Shown here piece by piece: positions 48,475-56,779 of a stretch of 64,000 nucleotides of DNA (the stretch's first letter is position 1; every line of letters begins with the position of its first letter). Below the pieces are notes generated by a model, which searched no databases, was not told the origin of the DNA, and was given only the letters and a program-made list of their open reading frames with translations. Position numbers and translations under genes: made by a program. The DNA lies in the NCBI RefSeq assembly GCF_900182555.1, contig NZ_FXTH01000012.1, positions 62,001 to 126,000 of the forward strand. The letters are read 5' to 3'. The DNA is from Fodinibius sediminis. Its GTDB lineage: Bacteria > Bacteroidota > Rhodothermia > Balneolales > Balneolaceae.

Positions 48475-49254
48475 CTACTTTCCTTTAAAATCGGCTGGCC
48501 GTTTTTCCAGGAAGGCGGAGGTTCCCTCTGCAAAATCTTCGGTTTCACACAGTTTCCCAAAAAGGTCGGCCTCCACCTGATAGCCCTCCCCGGTTCCGGA
48601 CTGGTAAACTGCTTCAATGGCATGCCGGATGGCAAGCGGACCATTTTCAAGAATGGTCATAAGCAGGGACCGTGCAGCCTCAACCGGGTTGTCTTCCGCG
48701 ATTCGATTCACCAGTCCCATTTCCAGGGCTTCTGCGGCCTTCAGTTGTTTGGCCGAAAGTATCATCTCCAGTGCCCGGGCTCGTCCGACGATCAGCGGCA
48801 ATCGCTGGGTCCCGCCGTAGCCGGGGATAAGCCCCAGACCGACCTCGGGCAGACCGAAAACGGCATTGTCGCCCGCTACCCTGAGGTGACAGGCCATCGC
48901 AAGCTCAGCCCCGCCCCCCAGGGCATAACCGTTGACCGCAGCCACCACCGGCTTGCGGCTGTCCTCGACAAGCTGCATGACCTGCTGTCCCTTGCGCGAT
49001 GTTGCCTGTCCTGCAGAGCCATCCAAATCGCGGAGTTCCCTGATGTCAGCTCCGGCGACAAAAGCTTTATCTCCTGTCCCCGTTAATATGGCTGCCATTA
49101 TCTGTTGATCTTTCCGAATAGCCTTCACAGCCTCTTCCAGCTCTTCCAGCACCTCGGCATTCAGAGCATTGAGCTTTGCAGGGCGGTTAATGGTTATGGT
49201 AGCAATCCCATTATCATCCCTGTCCAGGATGAGGGTATCAAACGATAGACTCAT
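48475..49254 (-). CDS. Enoyl-CoA hydratase/isomerase (crotonase) family
   Basis: This 259-residue hydratase probably acts in fatty-acid beta-oxidation. The oxyanion-hole segment AAILTGTGDKAFVAGADIRE and the two catalytic glutamates in YALGGGAELAMACHLRVAG and VFGLPEVGLGLIPGYGGTQR are present, so it should hydrate enoyl-CoA esters. It starts 6 bases after the stop of the coiled-coil membrane protein gene, which makes it part of that transcript even though no functional link is obvious. Confidence 0.93.
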   Translation of the reverse strand: MSLSFDTLILDRDDNGIATITINRPAKLNALNAEVLEELEEAVKAIRKDQQIMAAILTGTGDKAFVAGADIRELRDLDGSAGQATSRKGQQVMQLVEDSRKPVVAAVNGYALGGGAELAMACHLRVAGDNAVFGLPEVGLGLIPGYGGTQRLPLIVGRARALEMILSAKQLKAAEALEMGLVNRIAEDNPVEAARSLLMTILENGPLAIRHAIEAVYQSGTGEGYQVEADLFGKLCETEDFAEGTSAFLEKRPADFKGK

Positions 49255-49260
49255 AAATCA

Positions 49261-50151
49261 TTATTCTTTTAGGCGGTTTGAAGAATTGGTATCTGATTCC
49301 TGCTTTGCTTCCTGTTCTTCTTCCATTTTTAGAAATTCGGCATCCAGATCAAAATCATCAATATCGGAGTGGTAGGGCATAATCTCCCGATCCATATCAT
49401 CGAGCAGCTGGGAGGTTTCTTCCACCTCCTCCAGCAGATTATCCAGCTGAAAACCAATTTCATCCGGATCGCTCATAGTCATCGACTGTTCGTAGATATA
49501 CTGAATAGCATCTTCGATCGTCTCAAGATGGGTCTCGCAGACCAGGTACTTCTCTTTGGCAATTTCAAACTTTTTGAGTCGCTTTTTTAGGATGCGCACC
49601 CGCCGATGGGTCGTTTGCTTAAGACGGTCCGACGTCATGCTTTCCATTTCCTGCTCTTCTTTTTGGACTTCATTCTTCAAGCTCTCTTCCACCGAAGTAT
49701 TCATGTAGAGCTGGTAACGCTTGTGAAGGTCCAGCAGCGTCAAGTAATTGGAAGTCAGATCCTGAATTTTATTGCGAATATTTTCCAACAGTCCCTGTGA
49801 GCTGTAGGGCAGGCGATCAAAATTTTCCTTAATCAATTTTGTCAGCCGTTTCAGGGTCAGAAATCGTTTTTTGCTCCTGCGGTCGAGTTCCTGGAAAATG
49901 GCCTTCTCCTCATCCGCCGGATCACGATCATGCATCTTTTTCAGTTTCACCATCTGCTGGAACTGCGGCAGGCGGGGCACAATGCCCAGATAGATCAGCT
50001 CGGTGCTGAAAGCCATGCCCAGAATAAGGTTGGGGATCATGCCCATGTCATTGACAACAAAAGCCGAAATCGTGGCAATCAACAATACCCCCAGGTTAAC
50101 CGGGTGGAGAAATGCTTCTCGCGTAAAATTAATAGCTTCCTGGTCGCTCAT
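49261..50151 (-). CDS. Two-helix membrane protein with long cytosolic coiled coil
   Basis: I do not recognise this 296-residue protein. Residues ~17-58 form two membrane helices (VNLGVLLIATISAFVVND and LILGMAFSTELIYLGIVP). The remainder is highly charged and helical (RRVRILKKRLKKFEIAKEKY, EEVEETSQLLDDMDREI), with an acidic, low-complexity tail. It is 3 bases from the preceding coiled-coil gene and 2.1-2.4 kb from the AAA+ ATPase. Position and shape suggest a membrane anchor or receptor for PspA-type assemblies, as an inference only. Confidence 0.72.
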   Translation of the reverse strand: MSDQEAINFTREAFLHPVNLGVLLIATISAFVVNDMGMIPNLILGMAFSTELIYLGIVPRLPQFQQMVKLKKMHDRDPADEEKAIFQELDRRSKKRFLTLKRLTKLIKENFDRLPYSSQGLLENIRNKIQDLTSNYLTLLDLHKRYQLYMNTSVEESLKNEVQKEEQEMESMTSDRLKQTTHRRVRILKKRLKKFEIAKEKYLVCETHLETIEDAIQYIYEQSMTMSDPDEIGFQLDNLLEEVEETSQLLDDMDREIMPYHSDIDDFDLDAEFLKMEEEQEAKQESDTNSSNRLKE

Positions 50152-50154
50152 GAC

Positions 50155-50631
50155 TTACCGTTCCTCTTTAGTTCGCTCAGAACGAGTTGGAGATGCCGGC
50201 TTATCCGGGCTGCTCTCCTCTTCTCCTGATCCTATTGTCTTTTCTACATGGATGGAACCGGCCTGCTGTTCAATTTCCTGGTAAAGAAGCCCCATCTCCG
50301 TTTTTACCTGCCTGAGTGTCTCCCTGGCCTTGGTCTGTTTCATTTCCTCGTCAAGCTGCTGTTCTGATGTTCCCTGACCCTCCATATCAGCCAGGTTATT
50401 CATCGCTATGTCCAGCCGCGCTTCCACCGAGGCCAGTTTATGCTTTACCGAGTAGAGGAAATTGTCAAATGAGTCAAGCAGCTCACTTTTATCCATATTT
50501 TTGAGGGCCTGAACGATATTCTGTTTCTTCCTGGTCTGCTCCAAACGCTCCTTTGTAGCCCGCATTTTCCGGTAATGTGCCTTGTACTCTTCTTTCAACC
50601 GTTCCCGTTCACTGCGATTATCAGAGCTCAT
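50155..50631 (-). CDS. Small coiled-coil protein in the pspA cluster
   Basis: This 158-residue, very charged helical protein (ERERLKEEYKAHYRKMRATK, EQQLDEEMKQTKARETLRQV) has an unstructured Ser/Glu/Lys-rich end. It has no signal peptide and no catalytic motif. It lies 127 bases after pspA and 3 bases before the two-helix membrane protein gene. I do not recognise a family; the resemblance to PspA is one of composition (long helices), not a clear homology. Confidence 0.7.
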   Translation of the reverse strand: MSSDNRSERERLKEEYKAHYRKMRATKERLEQTRKKQNIVQALKNMDKSELLDSFDNFLYSVKHKLASVEARLDIAMNNLADMEGQGTSEQQLDEEMKQTKARETLRQVKTEMGLLYQEIEQQAGSIHVEKTIGSGEEESSPDKPASPTRSERTKEER

Positions 50632-50683
50632 GGATGGATTAGCCGTTATTGGTTATTAGTTATTGGAGGTTCTCAATGTAACA

Positions 50684-50691
50684 GGGGGGGG
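50684..50691. repeat. G8 homopolymer between pspA and the small coiled-coil gene
   Basis: Eight consecutive G on the plus strand (C8 in the transcript) lie 53 bases upstream of the coiled-coil gene start. They lie in a GC-rich stretch of the 127-base gap that could also form a weak stem. Confidence 0.7.
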
Positions 50692-50758
50692 CTGGATGGT
50701 CCTCCCCCGCCTTCCTGCCCAGCCGTTGTATCAACCGGAGGGGCTGCAGGCCGGCAGG

Positions 50759-51544
50759 TCAGGATTTGGACCGCTCCTTGCTTCCAATCGTTTTACCCTG
50801 CTCCTTCTCGGCCGACTCCTCCTCAATTTCTATGTCACCGTCGCCGGACGTCCCCACGCTCTTCTCGCCCTCCGAGACATCAGCCTTGCCCATCTCCGCT
50901 TTAAACTGCTTGACCAGCTCACTGGCCCGCAGCTTTTCGGCGTTGGCCTCAATCTCCATCGCTTCGGTGTCGACACTGTCAAGGGCCAGTTCCATGCGGG
51001 CTTCATTTTTAGCAGTTTCCTCATTAAGGCGGCTAACCATCTCATCATGGGTCTGATCCAGCCCGCCGGCCTCAAACTGTTCCAGCGCATCGGCCACCCG
51101 TCCCTGCCATTCGGCCCGCTCGTTGGCACGCAAAGCTTCCTTGGCTTCCTCAATCTTGCGATCCTTCTCACGGATAAACGCTTTTTTAACTTTCAATGCT
51201 TTTTCATAAGCCTGTTCAGCAAACTTCAGCTGCTCTTTTGAAGACCGCAAATTTTCCTTGGCATTTTCCAGCTGCAAAGCATACCCCTCGGCAATATCAT
51301 CCCGGTCGGCATTGATAGCCGACTTTATTTTTGCCGTAAGGCTTTCAATACGTTTTTCGTATTTCTTTACTTCTTTCTGAAGCATGATCATATTCGCTTT
51401 GACTGTAGCAATATTCTCATTCATCTGGGGAATCTGATCATTAAGATCCCTGATATTTTGCTCCAGGATAAGTTTCGGATCCTCCATTGAACTTACAAAT
51501 CCGCCGAACAGTGACTTGATTGCCCGAATAAATCGTTTAAACAT
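50759..51544 (-). CDS. pspA: PspA/IM30 family protein
   Basis: This 261-residue peripheral membrane protein is structurally related to ESCRT-III and maintains the inner membrane under stress. The N-terminal amphipathic helix and start (MFKRFIRAIKSLFGGFVSSM) and the helical segment EDPKLILEQNIRDLNDQIPQ are typical. The long helical hairpin (~30-200) continues with MEANAEKLRASE-like sequence (MEIEANAEKLRASELVKQFK). An acidic tail rich in Glu/Ser (from ~225) is extra. It appears to lead the cluster of two coiled-coil genes and the crotonase, with a palindrome 43 bases upstream. Confidence 0.92.
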   Translation of the reverse strand: MFKRFIRAIKSLFGGFVSSMEDPKLILEQNIRDLNDQIPQMNENIATVKANMIMLQKEVKKYEKRIESLTAKIKSAINADRDDIAEGYALQLENAKENLRSSKEQLKFAEQAYEKALKVKKAFIREKDRKIEEAKEALRANERAEWQGRVADALEQFEAGGLDQTHDEMVSRLNEETAKNEARMELALDSVDTEAMEIEANAEKLRASELVKQFKAEMGKADVSEGEKSVGTSGDGDIEIEEESAEKEQGKTIGSKERSKS

Positions 51545-51586
51545 AGTATTTTTGGTTTGTTAGCTTTTGCCCTTGCCCTATTGACT

Positions 51587-51603
51587 AATTACAGCAGTGC
51601 TGT
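51587..51603. promoter_or_regulatory. Palindromic operator candidate upstream of pspA
   Basis: TTACAGCAGTGCTGTAA is a perfect 8-bp inverted repeat around a central G, 43 bases upstream of the pspA start. It is long enough to bind a dimeric regulator. The regulator is unknown. Confidence 0.45.
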
Positions 51604-51948
51604 AACCAACATAACAATAAGTTAGGTTATTTTTTGAAGATTCAACATCCATCTCCCACTTTCGTTTCAGGGTTCTTCAACCTCCTGATTAACAGTACGA
51701 CATCAGCAAGCAGATGCTGCAGAACCGGTCTTTCCTATAAATATAGTTCAAATATCTGTTATTACCATCTTACGGAAAGCATTTGATAATGTTATACCAA
51801 TTTTAAATTACCTCCGGTCTGCATAAAAACCGAAGGCATCAGGCAGACTTCCAAAACTGCCAAAGCGAACGTCTGTGGGTCTATGAGGGGCCGGTCACCG
51901 GCAGTAAATCCATTACGTTATATGATTTACTCTCCTCTGCTAAATCCT

Positions 51949-51956
51949 TATCTTTG
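51949..51956 (+). promoter_or_regulatory. TAnnTTTG promoter box (TATCTTTG) for the Nramp-like gene
   Basis: An exact match to the -7 box of the primary sigma factor of Bacteroidetes-like bacteria, 186 bases before the start codon. No clear TTG element is seen 19-22 bases upstream, so it is a moderate candidate. If used, the transcript has a leader of about 180 bases. Confidence 0.45.
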
Positions 51957-51983
51957 GCCGGCTGTATGCGTTTAAAGAAATAA

Positions 51984-52019
51984 CCAAAGTCTCGTTAAAA
52001 CGATATCACAGGACTTTGG
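51984..52019 (+). other. Leader hairpin upstream of the Nramp-like gene
   Basis: CCAAAGTC at 51984-51991 pairs perfectly with GACTTTGG at 52012-52019. A small inner stem TCGT-TAAA-ACGA follows the left arm. It could be part of a regulatory leader, but it does not match any metal riboswitch I know. Confidence 0.4.
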
Positions 52020-52141
52020 CAGACACAACTACCCGACCTGTGGTCTTCTTTCGCTTGTGCTTTTCCCATTGTTGGCATTTTGGGTTCAACGTCACTACAG
52101 CATCATTCTGCACCTAATCACAACATACATTATCTCTGTAC

Positions 52142-53389
52142 ATGAAAGAATTGTTAGCAAACTTCTTTGATAGATATGGTCTGTCATTTATTATGGTCGC
52201 CAGCTATTTTGGCTCCGGGTCCATCTTCATCGCCAGCCAGGCGGGCGTGGAATATGGCTATGTACTCATCTGGGCTGTCATCGGGGCGGTATTGCTGGGG
52301 TTTATGGCCCAGGATATGAGCGCCCGCCTTGGAATTTTTGGTGATACCCTGATGACGTTCATCCGGGAAAAACTGGGAAAAAAGGGAGCCCTCGTACTGG
52401 CCCTCTTTTTATCCATAGGCTGTATTGCATGGACCCTGGCCCTGACGGCCGCAGTAGGCAAGAGCGTGGAACTGCTGACAGCCGGTAGCCTTCCCTGGCA
52501 ACCCATCGCTGTGGTCACCGGTGTATGCGCCATCCTGGTAGGCATCATGAACTATGACCACGTGGAGAAGGTGATGACAGGCATGATGTTTCTGCTGCTA
52601 ATCCTCTACCTCGTGGTCGCTGGGGCCAGCCAGCCCTCCGTGAGCAGCGTTATCACCGGTTTTATCCCTTCTCTGCCCAACACAGGGGCGATGCTCCTGG
52701 GGGCCGCCATACTTGGAACAACCGCCCTCTGGCCGAACTTTTTCCTGGAATCCATCCTGGTAAAACAGAAGGGCTGGAATAAACCCAAACATGTGAAAAT
52801 GATGCGCTCAGACCTGGCAATGGGCTACAGCGTAGGCGGATTGATCACCCTGGCCATAATTATCGTTGCAGCGGCCGTGCTTCGACCGGCGGGCTATACC
52901 GAGCTCTCTTCATTCATGGCTCCCGGAGAAGCACTGGAAATCGTACTGGGACAATGGGCTATGATTGTCTTTTTGCTGGGGGTCATCGCCGCCGCCTTCA
53001 ACAGTATTGTGCCCATCATGTGGACCATCCCATTCATGATCCTCGAAGCCCTCGATATCGACCATAAAGAGGGAAGCAGCAGCACATTCAAGCTGATCTT
53101 TGCCGGCAGTATTCTTCTGGGAATGTTCTCCCCCCTGGTAGCCCACATAACCGGGTTGAGTGTTGTAGAAATGGTAACCCTCTTTCCGGCCTACAACGGC
53201 GTTTTTGGCCTGCCCATCACAGCAGCCCTGCTTTTCTGGGCCGTCAATGATCGGAAGCTGATGGGCATTAACACCAATTCCTGGAAGCTGAATGTTGTCA
53301 ATATCGTTTTAGTACTCTTTTCAATATATATTGCCATCAATTCAGGACGCGGTGTCCTGGAAGCAATTTTTGGAGGACTTCTTACCTAA
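52142..53389 (+). CDS. Nramp-like divalent-cation transporter lacking the DPGN motif
   Basis: This 415-residue transporter has about 11 membrane helices. The layout is Nramp-like: TM1 region MVASYFGSGSIFIASQAG followed by VEYGYVLIWAVIGA, and the TM6 region LGTTALWPNFFLESILVKQK. In canonical Mn2+/Fe2+ transporters TM1 carries DPGN and TM6 carries MPH. Here the aligned residues are GSGS and LWPN. The metal-binding Asp and Met are therefore missing, and the substrate is probably not the usual one; Mg2+, Al3+ or another ion is possible, as in divergent Nramp relatives. It has a long structured leader and is followed after 14 bases by a TSUP transporter gene. Confidence 0.82.
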   Translation: MKELLANFFDRYGLSFIMVASYFGSGSIFIASQAGVEYGYVLIWAVIGAVLLGFMAQDMSARLGIFGDTLMTFIREKLGKKGALVLALFLSIGCIAWTLALTAAVGKSVELLTAGSLPWQPIAVVTGVCAILVGIMNYDHVEKVMTGMMFLLLILYLVVAGASQPSVSSVITGFIPSLPNTGAMLLGAAILGTTALWPNFFLESILVKQKGWNKPKHVKMMRSDLAMGYSVGGLITLAIIIVAAAVLRPAGYTELSSFMAPGEALEIVLGQWAMIVFLLGVIAAAFNSIVPIMWTIPFMILEALDIDHKEGSSSTFKLIFAGSILLGMFSPLVAHITGLSVVEMVTLFPAYNGVFGLPITAALLFWAVNDRKLMGINTNSWKLNVVNIVLVLFSIYIAINSGRGVLEAIFGGLLT

Positions 53390-53403
53390 CCAACCCTTAA
53401 CCC

Positions 53404-54231
53404 ATGATTGTACCCATTTTGCTACTATTGTTCGGAAGCTCGTCGCTAAGCCTGGGGGTTGCCCTGTTGCTGCTGTTCATCGCCCTCATCGGCGGAGCCT
53501 GCATCACCACCATAGGTCCCGGCGGCATCTTTGTTACCATCGCACTGTTTGTATTACTCCCGCTCGATCCCGGAACGGTGGCAGGTACGGCAAGCGCTAC
53601 GTTCATTGCCACCGGCATCGTGGGGAGCCTGGGGTATCTCCGTTCAGGGCAGCTAAGAGGCAAAAGTGCTTTAAAAGCGGCCATGGCACTTAGTTTTGCC
53701 TCTATAGCCGGGGCCTATGCGGGTGCCGAAATCAATACATTACTGGATGCTTCTGCTTTTGCCGTCGTACTCGGCCTTTTTGTCCTCCTTACGGGGCTCA
53801 TCATCCTCTACCGGCAGTATAACAAACTTGCTCCTGACAAACGACTGGATATCAACAGCTTAAGCGGACTGGCATGGATGGGCGCCGTCGGTGTGGCCGT
53901 GGGGCTGCCAGGGGGGCTTCTGGGGGTAGGCGGTCCGGTCCTTGCCGTTCCCCTGCTGGTCGTCCTCGGGGCCCCGATGCTGCTGTCGGTAGCGCTGGCC
54001 CAGGTGCAATCTATTTTCATCTCCGGGATGGCTACCTTTGGCTATGCCCTGCAGGGAGCCGTAGACTGGGGGCTGGCGGCCTTTCTGACCGTTCCCCTTC
54101 TGATCGGGACCGTAGCCGGCTGGTATTTCGCACAACGTATCCAAGTCAAACGCCTGAAAGTTGCTCTCGCCCTGGTACTGGTAGCCCTTGGCATCTATCT
54201 GATGGGCGGTGGCGCAACACCCGGCGGCTAA
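53404..54231 (+). CDS. TauE/SafE (TSUP) family membrane exporter
   Basis: This 275-residue membrane protein has about eight hydrophobic helices in two similar halves. Each half carries the Gly/Pro-rich TSUP loop: ALIGGACITTIGPGGIFVTI in the first and GLPGGLLGVGGPVLAVPLLV in the second. The family moves sulfite, sulfoacetate or related anions; which one cannot be said. It follows the Nramp-like gene by 14 bases, so the two are probably co-transcribed. It converges with deoA. Confidence 0.9.
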   Translation: MIVPILLLLFGSSSLSLGVALLLLFIALIGGACITTIGPGGIFVTIALFVLLPLDPGTVAGTASATFIATGIVGSLGYLRSGQLRGKSALKAAMALSFASIAGAYAGAEINTLLDASAFAVVLGLFVLLTGLIILYRQYNKLAPDKRLDINSLSGLAWMGAVGVAVGLPGGLLGVGGPVLAVPLLVVLGAPMLLSVALAQVQSIFISGMATFGYALQGAVDWGLAAFLTVPLLIGTVAGWYFAQRIQVKRLKVALALVLVALGIYLMGGGATPGG

Positions 54232-54236
54232 CCGAA

Positions 54237-55583
54237 CTATTCTTTGATGGCATGCACCCCCTCCCGGTCAATACGATGCGTTACCAGGGGATCCTGTCCG
54301 GGTTGTTCCTCACTGATTTTGAATGCTTTGCCCAGGTGATCACGGGCTGCTTCGAGCAATCCCCGATCACTGGTAAATCCCGTAGCCAGGAGATCACCCT
54401 TCTGCAGGCGGGCACCCACTTTATGGTGCAGCTTGATGCCCGCCCGCGGGTCAACAGCATCCTCCTTGGTCTTGCGCCCGGCTCCCAGCTCCAGCGAGGC
54501 CATGCCAATGCGATAAGCATCCATTTCTGACAGGTAACCGGATTCTTCGGCTTCAAACGCAAGACGGTGTTTGGCCTGCCGGTACTTTGAAAAATCCTTC
54601 AGCACACTGGTATCCCCGCCCTGTTCCCGGCTGAGCTCCAGCCATTTTTCAAACGCCTGCCCGTTGTTCACCGCTTCGCAACTCATTGCCATTCCCTCTT
54701 CAATACTGTTTGCCCTGCCGCCGAGGGCGATCATGGTTCCGGCCAGCGTATGCGTCACCTCCATTACATCGGCCGGACCGTTGCCCTGCAGCGCTTCCAT
54801 TGCCTCTTCCACCTCCAACCAGTTCCCGATCTTGTAGCCCAGTGGCTGGTTCATGTCTGTAAGATAAGCCACGGTCTCCTTGCCAAAGTCCTCGCCAATG
54901 CCCACCAGGGTTTCCGCCAGCCGTTGAGCCTCCTCCCGGCTTTTCATGAAGGCTCCGGAGCCAAATTTTACATCCAGCACCAGTGCATCAATCCCTTCAG
55001 CCAGCTTTTTACTCATAATACTCCCGGCAATCAGAGGGATGGATTCAACTGTAGCTGTTACATCCCGAAGGGCATAAATCCGCTTGTCGGCCGGGGCGAT
55101 CTCCTCAGTCTGGCCGGCCATCACCACATGACAGGCAGACAAAACTGAGCGATAGCGTTCCAGGGACAGATCCACGGTAAATCCGGGAATGGACTCCAGC
55201 TTGTCGAGGGTGCCCCCCGTATGCCCCAGCCCCCGCCCGGATATCATCGGCACGGGTATTCCATAGCTGGCAACCACAGGGGCCAGTATCAGGGAAAGCT
55301 TGTCGCCCACGCCGCCCGTGGAATGCTTATCCACCTTGGTGCCCGGAAGGTCACTCAAATCCAACACCCTCCCGGAGTGCAGCATGGCTTTGGTCAGGGC
55401 GGAGGCCTCGCTGTCATCCATGCCTTTCAGAAAAGCTGCCATCAAAAAAGCACTCATCTGATAGTCCGGCAGCCGGTCGGCCGAATACTCCCGGATCATA
55501 TAGGTTATTTCTTCATGGTCAAGGGCCTCCCCGTCGCGCTTTCTTCTGATGAGTGATACCGGGTTGTACAATTTTGTAGCCAT
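54237..55583 (-). CDS. deoA: Thymidine / pyrimidine-nucleoside phosphorylase
   Basis: This 448-residue enzyme cleaves thymidine (or uridine) with phosphate in nucleoside salvage. Marks are DKHSTGGVGDKLSLILAPVV (phosphate-binding signature), PMISGRGLGHTGGTLDKLES, and VLDVKFGSGAFMKSREEAQR with the active-site Lys. The small helical domain and C-terminal AGIKLHHKVGARLQKGDLLA are as expected. Whether it prefers thymidine or both pyrimidine nucleosides cannot be settled by eye. It is divergent from pdxB with a palindrome between them. Confidence 0.93.
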   Translation of the reverse strand: MATKLYNPVSLIRRKRDGEALDHEEITYMIREYSADRLPDYQMSAFLMAAFLKGMDDSEASALTKAMLHSGRVLDLSDLPGTKVDKHSTGGVGDKLSLILAPVVASYGIPVPMISGRGLGHTGGTLDKLESIPGFTVDLSLERYRSVLSACHVVMAGQTEEIAPADKRIYALRDVTATVESIPLIAGSIMSKKLAEGIDALVLDVKFGSGAFMKSREEAQRLAETLVGIGEDFGKETVAYLTDMNQPLGYKIGNWLEVEEAMEALQGNGPADVMEVTHTLAGTMIALGGRANSIEEGMAMSCEAVNNGQAFEKWLELSREQGGDTSVLKDFSKYRQAKHRLAFEAEESGYLSEMDAYRIGMASLELGAGRKTKEDAVDPRAGIKLHHKVGARLQKGDLLATGFTSDRGLLEAARDHLGKAFKISEEQPGQDPLVTHRIDREGVHAIKE

Positions 55584-55597
55584 AGCTAAAAGGAGTT

Positions 55598-55614
55598 ACA
55601 TTCTAATGGAATGT
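55598..55614. promoter_or_regulatory. Palindrome between deoA and pdxB
   Basis: ACATTC-TAATG-GAATGT is a 6-bp inverted repeat, 15 bases before the deoA start and 32 before pdxB. Its position would allow one regulator to act on both divergent genes. Confidence 0.35.
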
Positions 55615-55645
55615 GCAATAACGCAGTTTTCCCCAAAAATTAATA

Positions 55646-56779
55646 ATGAAAACCATGATCACCGTATTCGCCGACCAGTATCTCTATAACATTGCCTCCT
55701 ACCTGCCGGATTCGGTGGATCTGGTGCTCTACGACCCTGCGGAAGGCCTGCCCAAAGGGCTGGATCACGCCCAAGCCCTCCTCGTTCGCACGGTCAATCC
55801 CATCACCCCCCAAACACTGCCCGATATCCCCGCCGGCCTTTCGTTCATCGGGACGGGATCGTCGGGAACCGATCATGTCGACCAGGCCTACCTCAAGGCC
55901 AGCGGCATCACCTTTGCTGACGCCGCTGGATGCAATGCACGCTCCGTTGCGGAATACCTAGCAACCAGCCTGCTTATCTGGGAGGCCCGAGCACAATATA
56001 AGCTGCAGGATCTCTGTGCAGGCATAATCGGAGTTGGTCATGTGGGACGCCAGGTAGACCGGCTACTGCAAAAAATGGATATCGCCACCTGCTGTTACGA
56101 TCCGCCGCGTGCCCAGCGCGATCCCGGCTTCAGTTCAAGCACGCTCGAGGAGGTGCTGGCAGCCGACATCCTCACCTTTCATACGCCCCTGACTCGCAGC
56201 GGACCGCACCCGACCCACCACTGGCTGGATGCCGCGAAATTGTCGACCCACCAGTATGAGCTGGTCATTAACAGCGCGCGCGGGGGCATCCTGGATGAAG
56301 GGGCCCTGTGCAAAGCGCAAGATGAGGGGACTGTCCGCCATTTTATCCTCGATGTATGGGAAAACGAACCGGATATCAATCTTGATGTGGCCGCCCGTGC
56401 CTTTTTAAAGACCCCCCATATTGCAGGATATTCGGTACAGGCCAAGCAGAATGCATCCAGGTTTATAGCCGATGCACTGATCCAGCACTTCCGGTTACCT
56501 CCACAGAATGAGTCTCAGGATACGGCGCCCCTTCAGATCAGCGAGCCGGCCGATCTTTTTAAGAGTCTTCCGGCCGTGATGGATCACCTGCATCCCATTC
56601 GCGAGTACGAATCGGAATTGAAACAGATCCTGCAAAAACAAAATCCGCGCCGGAGCGTACTGTTCAACAGGCTGCGGGCTGAATTTCCACTGCGGCAGGA
56701 ATTCAGTCATATCCAATTGCCCGCCACCTATTTTGAACGGTTTCCCGTTCTGAAAAAGATGGGCTTTCATTTACTCTGA
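55646..56779 (+). CDS. pdxB: 4-phosphoerythronate dehydrogenase
   Basis: PdxB oxidises 4-phosphoerythronate in the DXP-dependent pyridoxal-phosphate pathway. The 377-residue protein shows FIGTGSSGTDHVDQAYLKAS, the NAD-binding GIIGVGHVGRQVDRLLQKMD, the catalytic Arg in NSARGGILDEGAL, the Glu in DVWENEPDIN, and the His in KTPHIAGYSVQAK. The last ~90 residues are the PdxB dimerisation domain, which separates it from other 2-hydroxyacid dehydrogenases. Its end overlaps the tatD end by 9 bases in convergent orientation. Confidence 0.93.
   Translation: MKTMITVFADQYLYNIASYLPDSVDLVLYDPAEGLPKGLDHAQALLVRTVNPITPQTLPDIPAGLSFIGTGSSGTDHVDQAYLKASGITFADAAGCNARSVAEYLATSLLIWEARAQYKLQDLCAGIIGVGHVGRQVDRLLQKMDIATCCYDPPRAQRDPGFSSSTLEEVLAADILTFHTPLTRSGPHPTHHWLDAAKLSTHQYELVINSARGGILDEGALCKAQDEGTVRHFILDVWENEPDINLDVAARAFLKTPHIAGYSVQAKQNASRFIADALIQHFRLPPQNESQDTAPLQISEPADLFKSLPAVMDHLHPIREYESELKQILQKQNPRRSVLFNRLRAEFPLRQEFSHIQLPATYFERFPVLKKMGFHLL

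Larger units (their letters stand above)
51545..52141. other. 597-base divergent regulatory region pspA / Nramp-like gene
   Basis: No credible gene is present. It contains a 17-base palindrome near pspA (51587-51603), another perfect palindrome GCCGGT-C-ACCGGC at 51890-51902, and a TAnnTTTG promoter box at 51949. A leader with a strong hairpin (51984-52019) follows before the transporter. 51620-51880 shows nothing further that I can name. No -24/-12 sigma-54 promoter was found. Confidence 0.5.

Noticed and set aside
51545-52141. Sigma-54 (-24/-12) promoter for pspA, as in E. coli
   Set aside because: No TGGCAC-N5-TTGC match with GG and GC at the right spacing on the minus strand; near matches on the plus strand fail at the GC.
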